A DNA stretch of 64,000 nucleotides from CALUVN01 sp944323595 (GCA_963931255.1 OZ006972.1:2108001-2172000), one strand, 5' to 3'; counted from the first letter of the stretch, positions 51,623-60,749 are shown. Numbers and translations: made by a program. Notes: generated from the sequence alone by a model not told the origin.

Positions 51623-52666
51623 TTATTTATTATCCATAGGATAATAAGTTAATAGAACATCAGGTGAAAAAGCCTTGACTGAATCGAATTTAAATAATTT
51701 AGACCTGTTAATATCGTCAATAACTTCACTATCAAAAGCAGAAAGTGAAGAATTATCGTTTGTAATTTTAGGAGCAATAAAATGGTAAATTTTATCAGCA
51801 AAAGGCAAAAAAGAACCGTTCAGATGTCCGCCGGCTTCCACCAGAACACTGTATATACCCAGTTCGTATAATTTATTGAGAATAAATTCCAAATCCAATT
51901 TGCCGGAAATTACAGGAGTATCTATAAAAGTTATATTTTTTTCAACTCCGTTTTTACCTGAACAAAATACATATATTTCACCATCCTGATAAAATTTAGA
52001 ATTTAATTCAGTACGCAAATTTCTGTCCAAAATAACTTTTTTTCTATGAGCCATTGTAGGATTATCAGCAATAACGGTTGAAGAAGAAGTTAAAATCGCA
52101 TCGTAACGATTACGGATAACTTTAACCTCCTCACGTGCAGGTTCAGAAGTAATCCATTTAGAAGAGCCGTTTGAGGTCGCAATTTTTCCGTCAAGTGTGG
52201 TGGCAGTTTTTATCGCAATAAAAGTTTTATGCTGTGTCATATTTTTAATAAAAACTTCATTTAATTTTCTTGCTTCATCTTCCAACACCCCTGATATAAC
52301 TTCTATACCTGCGTCTTGAAGCTTTTTTATACCATCAACTTTAGGATTAACATCACGCATTCCAATTACAACTCTGGCGATTCCCCTATCTATAATCAAA
52401 TCCGTACATGGCGGGGTTTTGCCAAAGTGAGAACAGGGCTCAAGATTTACAATAAGCGTTCCGTCACTTTCTTCACCGTTATGAAGTTTTAACAGAGCAT
52501 CGCGCTCTGCATGATTGCAGCCGTATTTATGGTGATACCCCTCTGAAATAACGTCACCGTCTTTATTTAAAACCACACATCCAACCAGAGGGTTTGGAGA
52601 AACTGCGCCCTCTCCCATTGCTGCAAGTTCAAAACAACGTTTCATTAATGTTTCATAATTATTCAT
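51623..52666 (-). CDS. ribD: Bifunctional riboflavin deaminase/reductase RibD
   Basis: The 347-residue protein has the deaminase domain with zinc motif HAERDAL and PCSHFGKTPPC, and the reductase domain (IAIKTATTLDGKIATSNGSSKWIT, VEAGGHLNGSFL). It carries out steps two and three of riboflavin synthesis from GTP. No other rib gene is adjacent. A TATAAA/TAAAAT sequence ends six to eight bases before the ATG and there is no ribosome site. Confidence 0.94.
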   Translation of the reverse strand: MNNYETLMKRCFELAAMGEGAVSPNPLVGCVVLNKDGDVISEGYHHKYGCNHAERDALLKLHNGEESDGTLIVNLEPCSHFGKTPPCTDLIIDRGIARVVIGMRDVNPKVDGIKKLQDAGIEVISGVLEDEARKLNEVFIKNMTQHKTFIAIKTATTLDGKIATSNGSSKWITSEPAREEVKVIRNRYDAILTSSSTVIADNPTMAHRKKVILDRNLRTELNSKFYQDGEIYVFCSGKNGVEKNITFIDTPVISGKLDLEFILNKLYELGIYSVLVEAGGHLNGSFLPFADKIYHFIAPKITNDNSSLSAFDSEVIDDINRSKLFKFDSVKAFSPDVLLTYYPMDNK

Positions 52667-52726
52667 ATTTGTATTTTATACTAAAATCTGATATATTAAA
52701 ATAGTAGGAAAAAGAGGAGAATTTAT

Positions 52727-53389
52727 ATGGTAGATTTAAAATACATAGGACACAGTGCCTTTGAAATTAAACACGAAGACAAATCCATTTTGATTGACCC
52801 GTGGGTGTCAATTAATCCTAAATACAAATATAAAAAAGCAAATATAATTGACATCTTTGTAACACACGGTCACTCTGACCACGTAGGAGAAGCCGTTGAA
52901 ATTGCAAAAGAAAAAGATGCAACAATTACCTGCGTACCGGAGCTTGCTAAAATATTAAAAGAACAAGGCGCAAATACAAAAGGAGTAGGCTTTGGAAGCT
53001 GGATTAATTACAGCTGGGGACGCGCTGTTTTTGTTCCTGCCTTCCATACAAGCTCTACAGAAGACGGCAGATATGCAGGAGAAGCTGCCGGTATAATTCT
53101 TGATATTGATGGTGTAAGAATTTACCACGCCGGAGACACCTGCCTCACTTCAGAAATGAAAACTATCAAAGAATTATACAGACCAACCATAGCATTGCTG
53201 CCGATTGGCGGATATTATACAATGGACATTGAACACGCTGCAGTTGCTGCTAAATGGTTGGAAGCAAGAACTGTAATACCTATGCATTACAATACATTTC
53301 CTGAAATTAATGCTGATGTTGAAAAATTTGTCAAAATGGTTTCAGCAACAAACACTATGGCTTGTGCATTAAATCCGGAAGAAATTTAA
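52727..53389 (+). CDS. UPF0173 metal-dependent hydrolase (metallo-beta-lactamase fold)
   Basis: The 220-residue protein has the metal motif THGHSDHVGE, GHSAFEIK, the IYHAGDT ligand and the late IPMHYNTFPEI His, as in the YtkL/UPF0173 group. The substrate is unknown. AGAGGAG precedes the ATG, and a hairpin terminator follows. Confidence 0.88.
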   Translation: MVDLKYIGHSAFEIKHEDKSILIDPWVSINPKYKYKKANIIDIFVTHGHSDHVGEAVEIAKEKDATITCVPELAKILKEQGANTKGVGFGSWINYSWGRAVFVPAFHTSSTEDGRYAGEAAGIILDIDGVRIYHAGDTCLTSEMKTIKELYRPTIALLPIGGYYTMDIEHAAVAAKWLEARTVIPMHYNTFPEINADVEKFVKMVSATNTMACALNPEEI

Positions 53390-53404
53390 AACTGATTACA
53401 AAAG

Positions 53405-53437
53405 AACACCCGCATCAAGGAGTTGGATGCGGGTGTT
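53405..53437 (+). terminator. Terminator-like hairpin after the UPF0173 gene
   Basis: AACACCCGCATC and GATGCGGGTGTT form a perfect 12-base-pair stem with a nine-base loop. The T-tail is weak. Confidence 0.6.
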
Positions 53438-53495
53438 AAATCAGTAAAAGAGACATCAATTACATTATGCATTCTTTATTTTTTTCGTCAAATTT

Positions 53496-53525
53496 TTGGA
53501 AAAATTATTTTATTTATCGTATACT
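53496..53525 (+). promoter_or_regulatory. Promoter of the small TPR gene (leaderless type)
   Basis: TTGGAA (53496-53501), 18 bases and TATACT (53520-53525) place the transcription start on the ATG at 53532. Confidence 0.55.
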
Positions 53526-53531
53526 GAAATT

Positions 53532-54110
53532 ATGAAAAAGATATTAACATTATTGGTGATGGGTTTATGTTCCGTAAATCTCTGTTTTGCAGAAGAGAAT
53601 AGAAGCGAGCAGGCTAAATTACTTTATGCAGAAAATAATATTAGACCGGCTTTTGATTTACTGTTGCAGATACCGGAAAACCAGAGAACAACTGAAAATT
53701 GGCTTTTTCTTGGCAATATTCTGCACGATACACAAAAAAATGATGATGCCCTATATATGTATTCCCAAGCACTGATAGTTTCACCTAAAAATTATAAAGC
53801 ACTTTATAATACTGGTAATATTTATCTTGAAAGCGACAGAATAGAAGATGCCATTACCGAATACAAAAAGGCAATTAAAGCAAAAGATGATTTTGCCTAC
53901 GCACACTATAATCTTGGATGTGCATATATTAGACTGGGAAAACTTAAAGACGCAAGAAACGAATTTTTAAAAGCGATTACAATAAATAATCAGGAACCTG
54001 ATTTTTACTATAATCTTGCATACGTTTATAAAAAACTCAACAACCCTAAAGTTGCAAAAGAATATTTAGAAATTTACAATAAGATGGCAAAAGACGACGA
54101 AGAAATTTAA
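53532..54110 (+). CDS. Secreted TPR protein
   Basis: The 192-residue protein has a signal peptide (MKKILTLLVMGLCSVNLCFA) and about four TPR units, for example NTGNIYLESDRIEDAITEYK and NLGCAYIRLGKLKDARNEFL. It is probably a periplasmic scaffold. The start at 53532 is chosen for the signal peptide and the -10 box six bases upstream. The HAD gene follows six bases after the stop. Confidence 0.75.
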   Translation: MKKILTLLVMGLCSVNLCFAEENRSEQAKLLYAENNIRPAFDLLLQIPENQRTTENWLFLGNILHDTQKNDDALYMYSQALIVSPKNYKALYNTGNIYLESDRIEDAITEYKKAIKAKDDFAYAHYNLGCAYIRLGKLKDARNEFLKAITINNQEPDFYYNLAYVYKKLNNPKVAKEYLEIYNKMAKDDEEI

Positions 54111-54116
54111 ACGGAT

Positions 54117-54785
54117 ATGAAATATAAAGGCATAATTTTTGATTTTAACGGAACATTATTCTGGGATTCGGAATTACATTTAGAAGCGTGGAGAGAATTT
54201 TCAAAGCAGCTGCGCGGCACGCCTTTTTCTGATGAAGAAATGCTGCAATATATGTTCGGACGTACAAATGAAGACATTATAGCTTACGCTATAGGCAAAC
54301 AACCGACACATGATTTAGTTGAAAAACTCGCTTTTGAAAAAGAAGAAGTTTACAGAAATATGTGCCGCAAACGTCCGGAAATGTTTAAACTCGCTCCGTA
54401 TGCAGAAAACTTTCTGGATTACCTGAAAGAAAACAACATCCCACGGACAATTGCAACAATGAGCGAAAAAGACAATGTAGATTTCTATATAAAAGAATTT
54501 AATCTTTCCAAATGGTTTGATATTGATAAAATAGTCTATTCAGACGGAACAATTCCGGGTAAACCTGCTCCGGATATTTACATTATTGCAGCGCAAAAAC
54601 TGGGGCTGAAGCCCGAAGACTGCATTGTTATAGAAGATGCAATATCAGGAATAAATGCAGCAAAAAACGCCGGTATCGGAAAAGTTATAGCCATTGCATC
54701 CATGGAATCACCTAAATTTTATGAAAAACTCGGTGTTGATGAGATAATTACGGATTTTCAAAATTATCAAGAAATTCTAAAATAA
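54117..54785 (+). CDS. HAD hydrolase of the beta-phosphoglucomutase-like group, variant DxN nucleophile motif
   Basis: The 222-residue protein has a HAD core with C1 cap: IIFDFNGTLFWDSELHLEAW, TIATMSEKDN, KPAPDIYIIAAQKLGL and VIEDAISGINAAKNAG. The usual DxDGT reads DFNGT, so the second Asp, the general acid/base in most phosphatases and mutases, is Asn. Activity may be altered. It is co-transcribed with the small TPR gene and ends at a long hairpin terminator. Confidence 0.82.
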   Translation: MKYKGIIFDFNGTLFWDSELHLEAWREFSKQLRGTPFSDEEMLQYMFGRTNEDIIAYAIGKQPTHDLVEKLAFEKEEVYRNMCRKRPEMFKLAPYAENFLDYLKENNIPRTIATMSEKDNVDFYIKEFNLSKWFDIDKIVYSDGTIPGKPAPDIYIIAAQKLGLKPEDCIVIEDAISGINAAKNAGIGKVIAIASMESPKFYEKLGVDEIITDFQNYQEILK

Positions 54786-54800
54786 TATAAATTTAAAACA

Positions 54801-54862
54801 AAAAAAGAAATGTTACTTTTAGAATACGCAATAGCGCTTATACTCAAATAACATTTCTTTTT
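54801..54862 (+). terminator. Terminator after the HAD gene
   Basis: AAAGAAATGTTA (starting near 54804) and TAACATTTCTTT pair over 12 bases around an inner loop, followed by T residues. It lies just before the convergent alcohol dehydrogenase end. Confidence 0.65.
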
Positions 54863-54881
54863 ATTATTCAATACAAACAGT

Positions 54882-56039
54882 CTAGCAATTAATCAAAATA
54901 TCATAAGTGACATCTGCATCAATCTGACATTTTTCACCGATTTTTGTACCGCGGACTCTAAATCTGTCTCGAACCTTTTGTGCAGCCTCTGCAGCATCAA
55001 TACCGTAATCTGAAAGTTTAGTTTTCATCCCAATAGAATTGAAGAATTCCTCAATTTTATCTATTGCAATATCAGCAGCCTTTAAGTCAACTGATTCATT
55101 AACTCCAAAAACTTCTCTTGCAAGTTTTGCCAATTTTTGAGCTTTAGCAACCTTTTGATTTTTTAGTAAACGTGGTTCTACAATAGCTAAACTTTGTCCG
55201 TGATCAATGCCGTAAAATGCAGTTAACTCATGACCTATCATGTGAGTTGCCCAATCCTGAACAACACCTAAACTAATCCAGTAATTCAAACCGCAGGTCG
55301 CGCACCAGAAAATATTAGCTCTTGCATCATAGTCACAAGGATTTGCCAGAACTTTCGGAGCTTCCTTAATTAAAGTGCGTAAAATTCCAAGTGCCCAATC
55401 ATCTTGAAGCGGTGAATTTACATCATAAGTGCAATACTGCTCCATCGTATGAACAAAAGTATCAACAATACCGTTAACCGTTTGTTTTACAGGCAAACTA
55501 AACGTAACTTCCGGATCAATTATTGAAAATTTCGGATAAACTCTTGAATCATGGAACGGAAGTTTTTCATCAGTTGCCAATCTTGAAATAACAGCACCAT
55601 CATTCATCTCTGACCCGGTAGCCGGCAATGTAATTACATCACCAATCGGAATAACTCTGTCAGGATGTTCCTCTCTTATCATAATAGCATCATAAGCATC
55701 ATCTCCGTCATAGCAGGATGCAAGAGAGATGAATTTTGTACCGTCAAGAGTAGAGCCGCCGCCGACTGAAAGCAAAAAGTCCACACCCTCATTTTTTACA
55801 ATTTCAACTGCTTTCATACAGGTTTCATACTTGGGATTTGGTTCAATTCCGCCAAATTCAAGAAGATTATATCCATCTAATGCAGATTTTACCTGCTCAT
55901 AAACTCCGTTTTTTTTAATAGAACCGCCGCCGTATATCATCAAAACCTTTTTATCCTGCGGAATTAACTCTCTCAATTTAGAAATCGAACCTTTTCCAAA
56001 TACAACATGCGTTGGACAGCAATATTCAAAATTATTCAT
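54882..56039 (-). CDS. Iron-containing alcohol dehydrogenase (YqhD/BdhA-like)
   Basis: The 385-residue protein matches NADPH-dependent butanol/aldehyde dehydrogenases: FEYCCPTHVVFGKGSI, the IYGGGSIKKNGVY cofactor loop, LSVGGGSTLDGTKF, LPATGSEMNDGAVI, and the metal-binding His in DTFVHTMEQY and GHELTAFYGIDHGQSLAI. It probably reduces aldehydes in fermentation or detoxification. GGAGG precedes the ATG. Confidence 0.93.
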   Translation of the reverse strand: MNNFEYCCPTHVVFGKGSISKLRELIPQDKKVLMIYGGGSIKKNGVYEQVKSALDGYNLLEFGGIEPNPKYETCMKAVEIVKNEGVDFLLSVGGGSTLDGTKFISLASCYDGDDAYDAIMIREEHPDRVIPIGDVITLPATGSEMNDGAVISRLATDEKLPFHDSRVYPKFSIIDPEVTFSLPVKQTVNGIVDTFVHTMEQYCTYDVNSPLQDDWALGILRTLIKEAPKVLANPCDYDARANIFWCATCGLNYWISLGVVQDWATHMIGHELTAFYGIDHGQSLAIVEPRLLKNQKVAKAQKLAKLAREVFGVNESVDLKAADIAIDKIEEFFNSIGMKTKLSDYGIDAAEAAQKVRDRFRVRGTKIGEKCQIDADVTYDILINC

Positions 56040-56088
56040 ATAATACCTCCAAAATTACCACAAAAATATTATAGCAAAAATTTTTTTT

Positions 56089-56553
56089 ATGTGTTTTAAA
56101 AAAAGTATGGAAGCTCAAAATATCAATTTTACAGGCATGCTATACGGGAATATGGGCACACATCGAACAAGGGGTATTGTTTGCTGTGCACACGGGGACA
56201 GAAAATTTATAAAATTCATTAATAAACTTGCTGCAGAACAACCTGATTCTTTCACTATAAACGGAAAAAACGGAGATATACCTAAACTTATAATTGAAAC
56301 AGAAGAAATTCCACAGATATCACCGCTGGAAAGATTTGTTATAAAAATGGATAAACTGCAGAAAAAGGCATTTAAATTGCGTAAAGAAAATAAAATAACG
56401 TCATTCACATACGAATTTAGAAAAGACGAGTATAGAAATCTCCGTCTGCGCTACCCTTTCATAAACGCAAAAACACTCGATACATTTGAAAACAACATAA
56501 AGCATTACTGTGCTGCTGAATTGAGAGATTTCTTTAATAAATTTTTCAGTTAA
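56089..56553 (+). CDS. Hypothetical protein with N-terminal INFTG motif
   Basis: The 154-residue soluble protein has the start uncertain between ATG 56089 and ATG 56107 (MEAQNINFTGM). With the latter, the Phe-Gly motif lies at residues 6-10, as in other FG-motif proteins. The rest is basic and helical, with RGIVCCAHGDRKFI and a Lys-rich coiled segment. There is no known domain. TATTAT lies 17 bases upstream of 56089, and no strong ribosome site is visible. Confidence 0.5.
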   Translation: MCFKKSMEAQNINFTGMLYGNMGTHRTRGIVCCAHGDRKFIKFINKLAAEQPDSFTINGKNGDIPKLIIETEEIPQISPLERFVIKMDKLQKKAFKLRKENKITSFTYEFRKDEYRNLRLRYPFINAKTLDTFENNIKHYCAAELRDFFNKFFS

Positions 56554-56570
56554 TATGATATAATACAGGT

Positions 56571-57116
56571 ATGACACAAACAGATAAAAAACAGGAGGAA
56601 TTCCCTGATAATTACACTGTAATAGATATTGAAACAACAGGATTATCGTGCGAAAAAAACGAAATTATAGAACTTTCTGCATTAAAAATCCGAAACAACA
56701 AAGTTGTAGATGAATTTACCTCACTTGTCAAACCGGGCGGACACATTAATTCTTTTATAAGAGGTTTAACAGGTATTTCGGATGAACTGGTCAAGGATGC
56801 AAATGATATAACAAAAGTACTCCCTGATTTTATATCATTCATAGAGGATGATACCATTTTAGGTCACAATGTAAAATTTGACCTTAGGTTTATCAAACAT
56901 AACCTGAAAAAACATTTTCAAAAAGATTTTAATAATACAGCGGTCGACACTTTGAAAGTATCACGCAAATATTGTACCGAACTCACAAGCCACAGACTGC
57001 AGGTTCTGGCAGAATACTTTAATATAAGCACAAAAGGACACCACCGTGCATTGAAAGATTGTGAAATAACAAACGATGTCTATCAGAATATTAAGCAGAA
57101 AAAGTTAAAAAACTAA
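56571..57116 (+). CDS. DNA polymerase III epsilon-like 3'-5' exonuclease
   Basis: The 181-residue DEDDh exonuclease has Exo I VIDIETTGLS, Exo II ILGHNVKFDLRF and Exo III HRALKDCEIT. It is a free-standing proofreading-type nuclease or may act in repair. An extended -10 box (TGATATAAT, 56556-56564) lies exactly six bases before the ATG with no Shine-Dalgarno, suggesting a leaderless mRNA. Its stop abuts the opposite 961-residue gene. Confidence 0.9.
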   Translation: MTQTDKKQEEFPDNYTVIDIETTGLSCEKNEIIELSALKIRNNKVVDEFTSLVKPGGHINSFIRGLTGISDELVKDANDITKVLPDFISFIEDDTILGHNVKFDLRFIKHNLKKHFQKDFNNTAVDTLKVSRKYCTELTSHRLQVLAEYFNISTKGHHRALKDCEITNDVYQNIKQKKLKN

Positions 57117-60002
57117 CTACAAAGAGTTCATTCGACTTTCAAAATGTTTATATTTTTGTATAAAATCTACAACAATCTTTTCTCTGAGCTCATCCTTATC
57201 TTCATCAGGAATAGTGCTATCGTCTAAAATTTTTATAAACGCCTTTCTACCGTTAAGATATATATGCAGGAGTGTACTTAAATTTTTATCTCCGGATTTT
57301 ATTCCATCAAGAATAACCCGTTGATTCTGTTTAAATTTATCAGGCATTATTATATGAGTAAACTCTACGCCGTTTTGAGCAATATCCATCAGAACAGGAA
57401 GAAACGTCGAATGATAAAACTCGTCAACTTTACCCTCTGGAAGCGTTTGTAAATATTCTTTATATTTTCTGGCAACCGTTTCGGAAGCCGCGGACAGTTT
57501 TATTTCCTGATGATGTCTTTTTATGAAATTAGCCGCCTCAACTGGATTATTAGCAAGAGCACCTGGTTTATGTGTTAATGTATAAAGCGTATAATTAATG
57601 GCTGCATTATTAGCATTTGTTAAAAACGGCTCATTGAATTCAAAATCATCATGAAGAACGCGGGTGAAAGTTTTGGAGATTTCAACAGCCACTTTTTTAT
57701 CATGTGCACCGAGTTTCCGGAATGGAGTATTGTATTTTTCAATATTTGTAGATAAAAAGCTTGATAGTATTTCACTATTAGCATACTCATGTTTTACTGC
57801 AAAGTTAAGGAACACATCTTCCACTTCAGGAACCCAGAATTTTGTTTCATTTTTATGCAAATATTGCTGAAGCCCTAATTGAAGTGAAGATATAGATGAC
57901 ATATCTATATTATAATTTTTATCAAGGTCTTTATGCTTTTTAGAAACGGAAACGCCGTTCATATAGTCAAACATGGCATTAGGTTCCTTACGGGTAAGCC
58001 AGTTTATATACTCAGCAACAAGATGTTCCATAATAACTTCTTTTGCATGCGGACTTGAGGCTGGATTATTGTAATATTTTATCGCCGCGTTATAATTTTT
58101 CAAAAATGCTTTGTAATTTTCCGGATCTTGATGATATAAGTCATGCATCATTCCTGCTGTTTGCATTTCATAACTATATTCCGGATGATATTTGAAGCCT
58201 TGATTTACATGCAAAATTACAGCCGTATCAAACTCCAAATTTGCAAAGTCATCTAATTCTTTACCTGTTGAAGTTCTGGCAAATTTTTTCATTTCAGAAT
58301 TTAACCGGTCACGGTGTCTCAAAACTTCTTGCTCAAGATTATGTTCTTTTATAAATTCAACTGGTCCCTGCCTATTAAACGTGAATACTTCCGGATTTCC
58401 TGTTAACTCATATAATAATTTATTAAGAACAAATTCATTTGTTGCGGCGACCAGTGGATATTTAAGGTAGAAATAGTCAACTAAATTTTCATATTTATCT
58501 GTATCTACTTTTTTTATTTCATTGAACTCTTGATCATCAATATTCAAAAATTTTTGAGCATCAGGCCGAGAGAGAGCAACAGCCACTTTCCTAACAGTAA
58601 GAGTAGTGTTCTTCAGCAGAAAGTCCATAAAAGTGCTCTTGTACAAATCAGTATAAAATCTCATAGAATCCATCTGAACTTTTCTATATAGTTTATTAAT
58701 TGCATTTGGAGAATTCAAGTCAACTGTTTGTACCTCATTGAGTTGCTTTTCTGACGCTCTCCTAGGGTTTTCGGACACCTGAGCATCATGTTGCGTTGCC
58801 TGCGTAAGCTTTTGCATCTCACGCTTTGTTTGTTGTTTTTCACGGGCTTTGTTTAGAACTCTAGCTTTTAAATCAAGAGCTTTGTTCAACAACATTTCCA
58901 ATTGAGTTTTATCCTTGTTATAATATGCAATCTCAAATTCAGTTATAGTATCTTGAAGAGCCTGTGAATATTTGGTACGAAACTCCGGATCTTTATTCCA
59001 GAACTCAAGCATAATCTCACGCTGTTGCTCTGAAAATGTAGGAAAATCAATAACAAAAGATGAATCTGAATATTTTTCAGAAAATATATCAGACAATTTC
59101 TCGCTAAAACCCATTTGTGCTGCTGCAATAGTCATAATCTGTCCCTGATATTTTGTAAATATCGAGTTTGACATTTCTTTGCCATTGAGCATTTTTTGAA
59201 TTTGCTCAGCACGCTCCATCTGATTTAAACCGCTCCACCATTTTGTCATAGCAACAGATAATTTTTCTTTTGTTTCATCTGAAACAGGAGTACTAGATTT
59301 TCTTACCGGAGGAATATACTCTTTGTCGTTTCTTGTTGCCAGAAACGAATTATAATAAGGCAGTTTTGGGTATCTGATACCAAGAGTATAGATATTACTA
59401 TGAGAAAAATATTTTTTATCTTTCACTCCGAGTTCGCGTTTAATCTCGTCTGTTGCGTCTTTATCAAAATCAGTATTTAGTTCATCTATTGTTTTTCCCT
59501 CTAAATAAACTTTTTTCAACAGATAAGTTGTTAAATCTTTATTTTGTTTATCTTTAAAAATAGGAGTCTGAGAGGTCTGGGCATCCCATTTTAAAAGAAG
59601 TAAAATGCCGGTGTTTGGCTTTGTATCTTTCACTTCTTTTAAGTGCACAAATAAAGGTTCATCAGGATACATGTCTTTTATATCCTGCACATTATCAGCA
59701 AGCTTCAAATACTCAAATGCCTGTCTTTGAAGTTGCGCCGGCGGCATGTGACGTCTTTCTTCAAAATCCTCAAACAAATATTTTCTAACCGTATCAGGCA
59801 TATTATCAATATTAAAGGCTTGAGCATAAAAATCTTCAGGAGTTCTGTTTAGCCGCTCCCCAAATGTTATGTTGTAGTCTTTGTAAGATACAAAAGGTAA
59901 TTTAGACTCTGATAGAACATTTGTAGAATATACATTATTTTTATTTTGATTTTTTGCATTTACTTTACCGGTCGATAAAAGATTTACTGATTGAACGCGC
60001 AT
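57117..60002 (-). CDS. Large lineage-type protein of unknown function with N-terminal ITFG motif
   Basis: The 961-residue protein begins MRVQSVN, followed by an Asn/Ser/Lys leader and ITFG at residues 45-48. The remainder is mostly helical, without signal peptide or membrane segment. A segment near residue 237 (VSDETKEKLSVAMTKWWSG) loosely resembles NUMOD3 helices and a region near 620-700 has several His/Asp. No family was recognised, though I recall similar proteins as typical of Gastranaerophilales. The GGAA site before ATG 60002 is weak. Confidence 0.65.
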   Translation of the reverse strand: MRVQSVNLLSTGKVNAKNQNKNNVYSTNVLSESKLPFVSYKDYNITFGERLNRTPEDFYAQAFNIDNMPDTVRKYLFEDFEERRHMPPAQLQRQAFEYLKLADNVQDIKDMYPDEPLFVHLKEVKDTKPNTGILLLLKWDAQTSQTPIFKDKQNKDLTTYLLKKVYLEGKTIDELNTDFDKDATDEIKRELGVKDKKYFSHSNIYTLGIRYPKLPYYNSFLATRNDKEYIPPVRKSSTPVSDETKEKLSVAMTKWWSGLNQMERAEQIQKMLNGKEMSNSIFTKYQGQIMTIAAAQMGFSEKLSDIFSEKYSDSSFVIDFPTFSEQQREIMLEFWNKDPEFRTKYSQALQDTITEFEIAYYNKDKTQLEMLLNKALDLKARVLNKAREKQQTKREMQKLTQATQHDAQVSENPRRASEKQLNEVQTVDLNSPNAINKLYRKVQMDSMRFYTDLYKSTFMDFLLKNTTLTVRKVAVALSRPDAQKFLNIDDQEFNEIKKVDTDKYENLVDYFYLKYPLVAATNEFVLNKLLYELTGNPEVFTFNRQGPVEFIKEHNLEQEVLRHRDRLNSEMKKFARTSTGKELDDFANLEFDTAVILHVNQGFKYHPEYSYEMQTAGMMHDLYHQDPENYKAFLKNYNAAIKYYNNPASSPHAKEVIMEHLVAEYINWLTRKEPNAMFDYMNGVSVSKKHKDLDKNYNIDMSSISSLQLGLQQYLHKNETKFWVPEVEDVFLNFAVKHEYANSEILSSFLSTNIEKYNTPFRKLGAHDKKVAVEISKTFTRVLHDDFEFNEPFLTNANNAAINYTLYTLTHKPGALANNPVEAANFIKRHHQEIKLSAASETVARKYKEYLQTLPEGKVDEFYHSTFLPVLMDIAQNGVEFTHIIMPDKFKQNQRVILDGIKSGDKNLSTLLHIYLNGRKAFIKILDDSTIPDEDKDELREKIVVDFIQKYKHFESRMNSL

Positions 60003-60117
60003 AACTTTCCATTTCTAAATTTTAACGTATTTAATATAAAAAGCAAACAAAATTTATTTTGCTAGCTTTCAACAAAAATTGTTAAAATTCGTTATACATT
60101 TTATATTAAAATTAGAA

Positions 60118-60429
60118 TTAAATTGAAATAGATTTCTGATAAAATAATACACCGTCTTGGTCAATACTATTTTTCATCCCATCATGAGAGAGAAATTCAT
60201 AATTTACAACATCAAATTTATACGGTGTTGGCAATTCATCAAGTTCCGCTGCAATTTTAAAAGAAGCATCAGGATTGTCACTCCATACAGCAAAATCAAT
60301 ATCAGAGCCGTTATGAAAAGTTCCTTTAGCACGTGAGCCGTAAATAACAACCTTATCTACATCAGCTCTGGATGAAAAATAATTTAACAAGTCATCCATA
60401 GTTCTTTGCGATAGTCCGAATTTATTCAT
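60118..60429 (-). CDS. MNT-type nucleotidyltransferase
   Basis: The 103-residue minimal nucleotidyltransferase has the active site VIYGSRAKGTFHNGSDIDFAV (GSx10DxD) and the later Asp in KFDVVNYEFL. In HEPN/MNT systems such proteins AMPylate and silence the HEPN RNase toxin. It overlaps the HEPN gene by eight bases. The pair is beside tRNA-His. Confidence 0.87.
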   Translation of the reverse strand: MNKFGLSQRTMDDLLNYFSSRADVDKVVIYGSRAKGTFHNGSDIDFAVWSDNPDASFKIAAELDELPTPYKFDVVNYEFLSHDGMKNSIDQDGVLFYQKSISI

Positions 60430-60709
60430 GAAAATCCTTTACCTGTTCTGCGAATTTAGAAATTTCATCATAATAATTACTTGAAATTTTTTGAATAATC
60501 AAATTAACCTTGTCCAAATTATATTCATGAGAAATAGAATTTCTGGCATCAAGCATATCAATCCATACCTGACCATTGGTTATAACTTCATTGGCAAAGG
60601 CGTCTTTTATCACATCTTTGGGCAAATTTTTATTATAAGCATTCACAGCATCAGAAAAAATTTTAAAAAAACTGTTAAAGTTTTCAATACGTTCTGATAA
60701 TCTGGACAT
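60422..60709 (-). CDS. HEPN-domain protein (HI0074-like)
   Basis: The 95-residue helical protein starts at ATG 60709 after GGAG; the longer frame runs into the tRNA-like region. The RNSISH motif (R-x4-H) is the catalytic signature of HEPN RNases. The length and helical pattern match the nucleotidyltransferase substrate-binding (HI0074) group. It forms a toxin-antitoxin-like pair with the MNT gene. Confidence 0.85.
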   Translation of the reverse strand: MSRLSERIENFNSFFKIFSDAVNAYNKNLPKDVIKDAFANEVITNGQVWIDMLDARNSISHEYNLDKVNLIIQKISSNYYDEISKFAEQVKDFHE

Positions 60710-60730
60710 ACACACTCCAAATAAAAAAAG

Positions 60731-60749
60731 TGGGGCGCCTGATGGGATT
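60731..60749 (-). repeat. 19-base repeat of the tRNA-His 3' end
   Basis: These bases are identical to 60913-60931, the CCA end, acceptor and T-stem side of tRNA-His. The copy stops inside the T-arm, and unrelated GC-rich sequence follows. Confidence 0.85.

Noticed and set aside
58900..59300. Homing endonuclease in the 961-residue protein based on a NUMOD3-like segment
   Set aside because: There is a single weak helix similarity, with no GIY-YIG or HNH catalytic motif in the protein.
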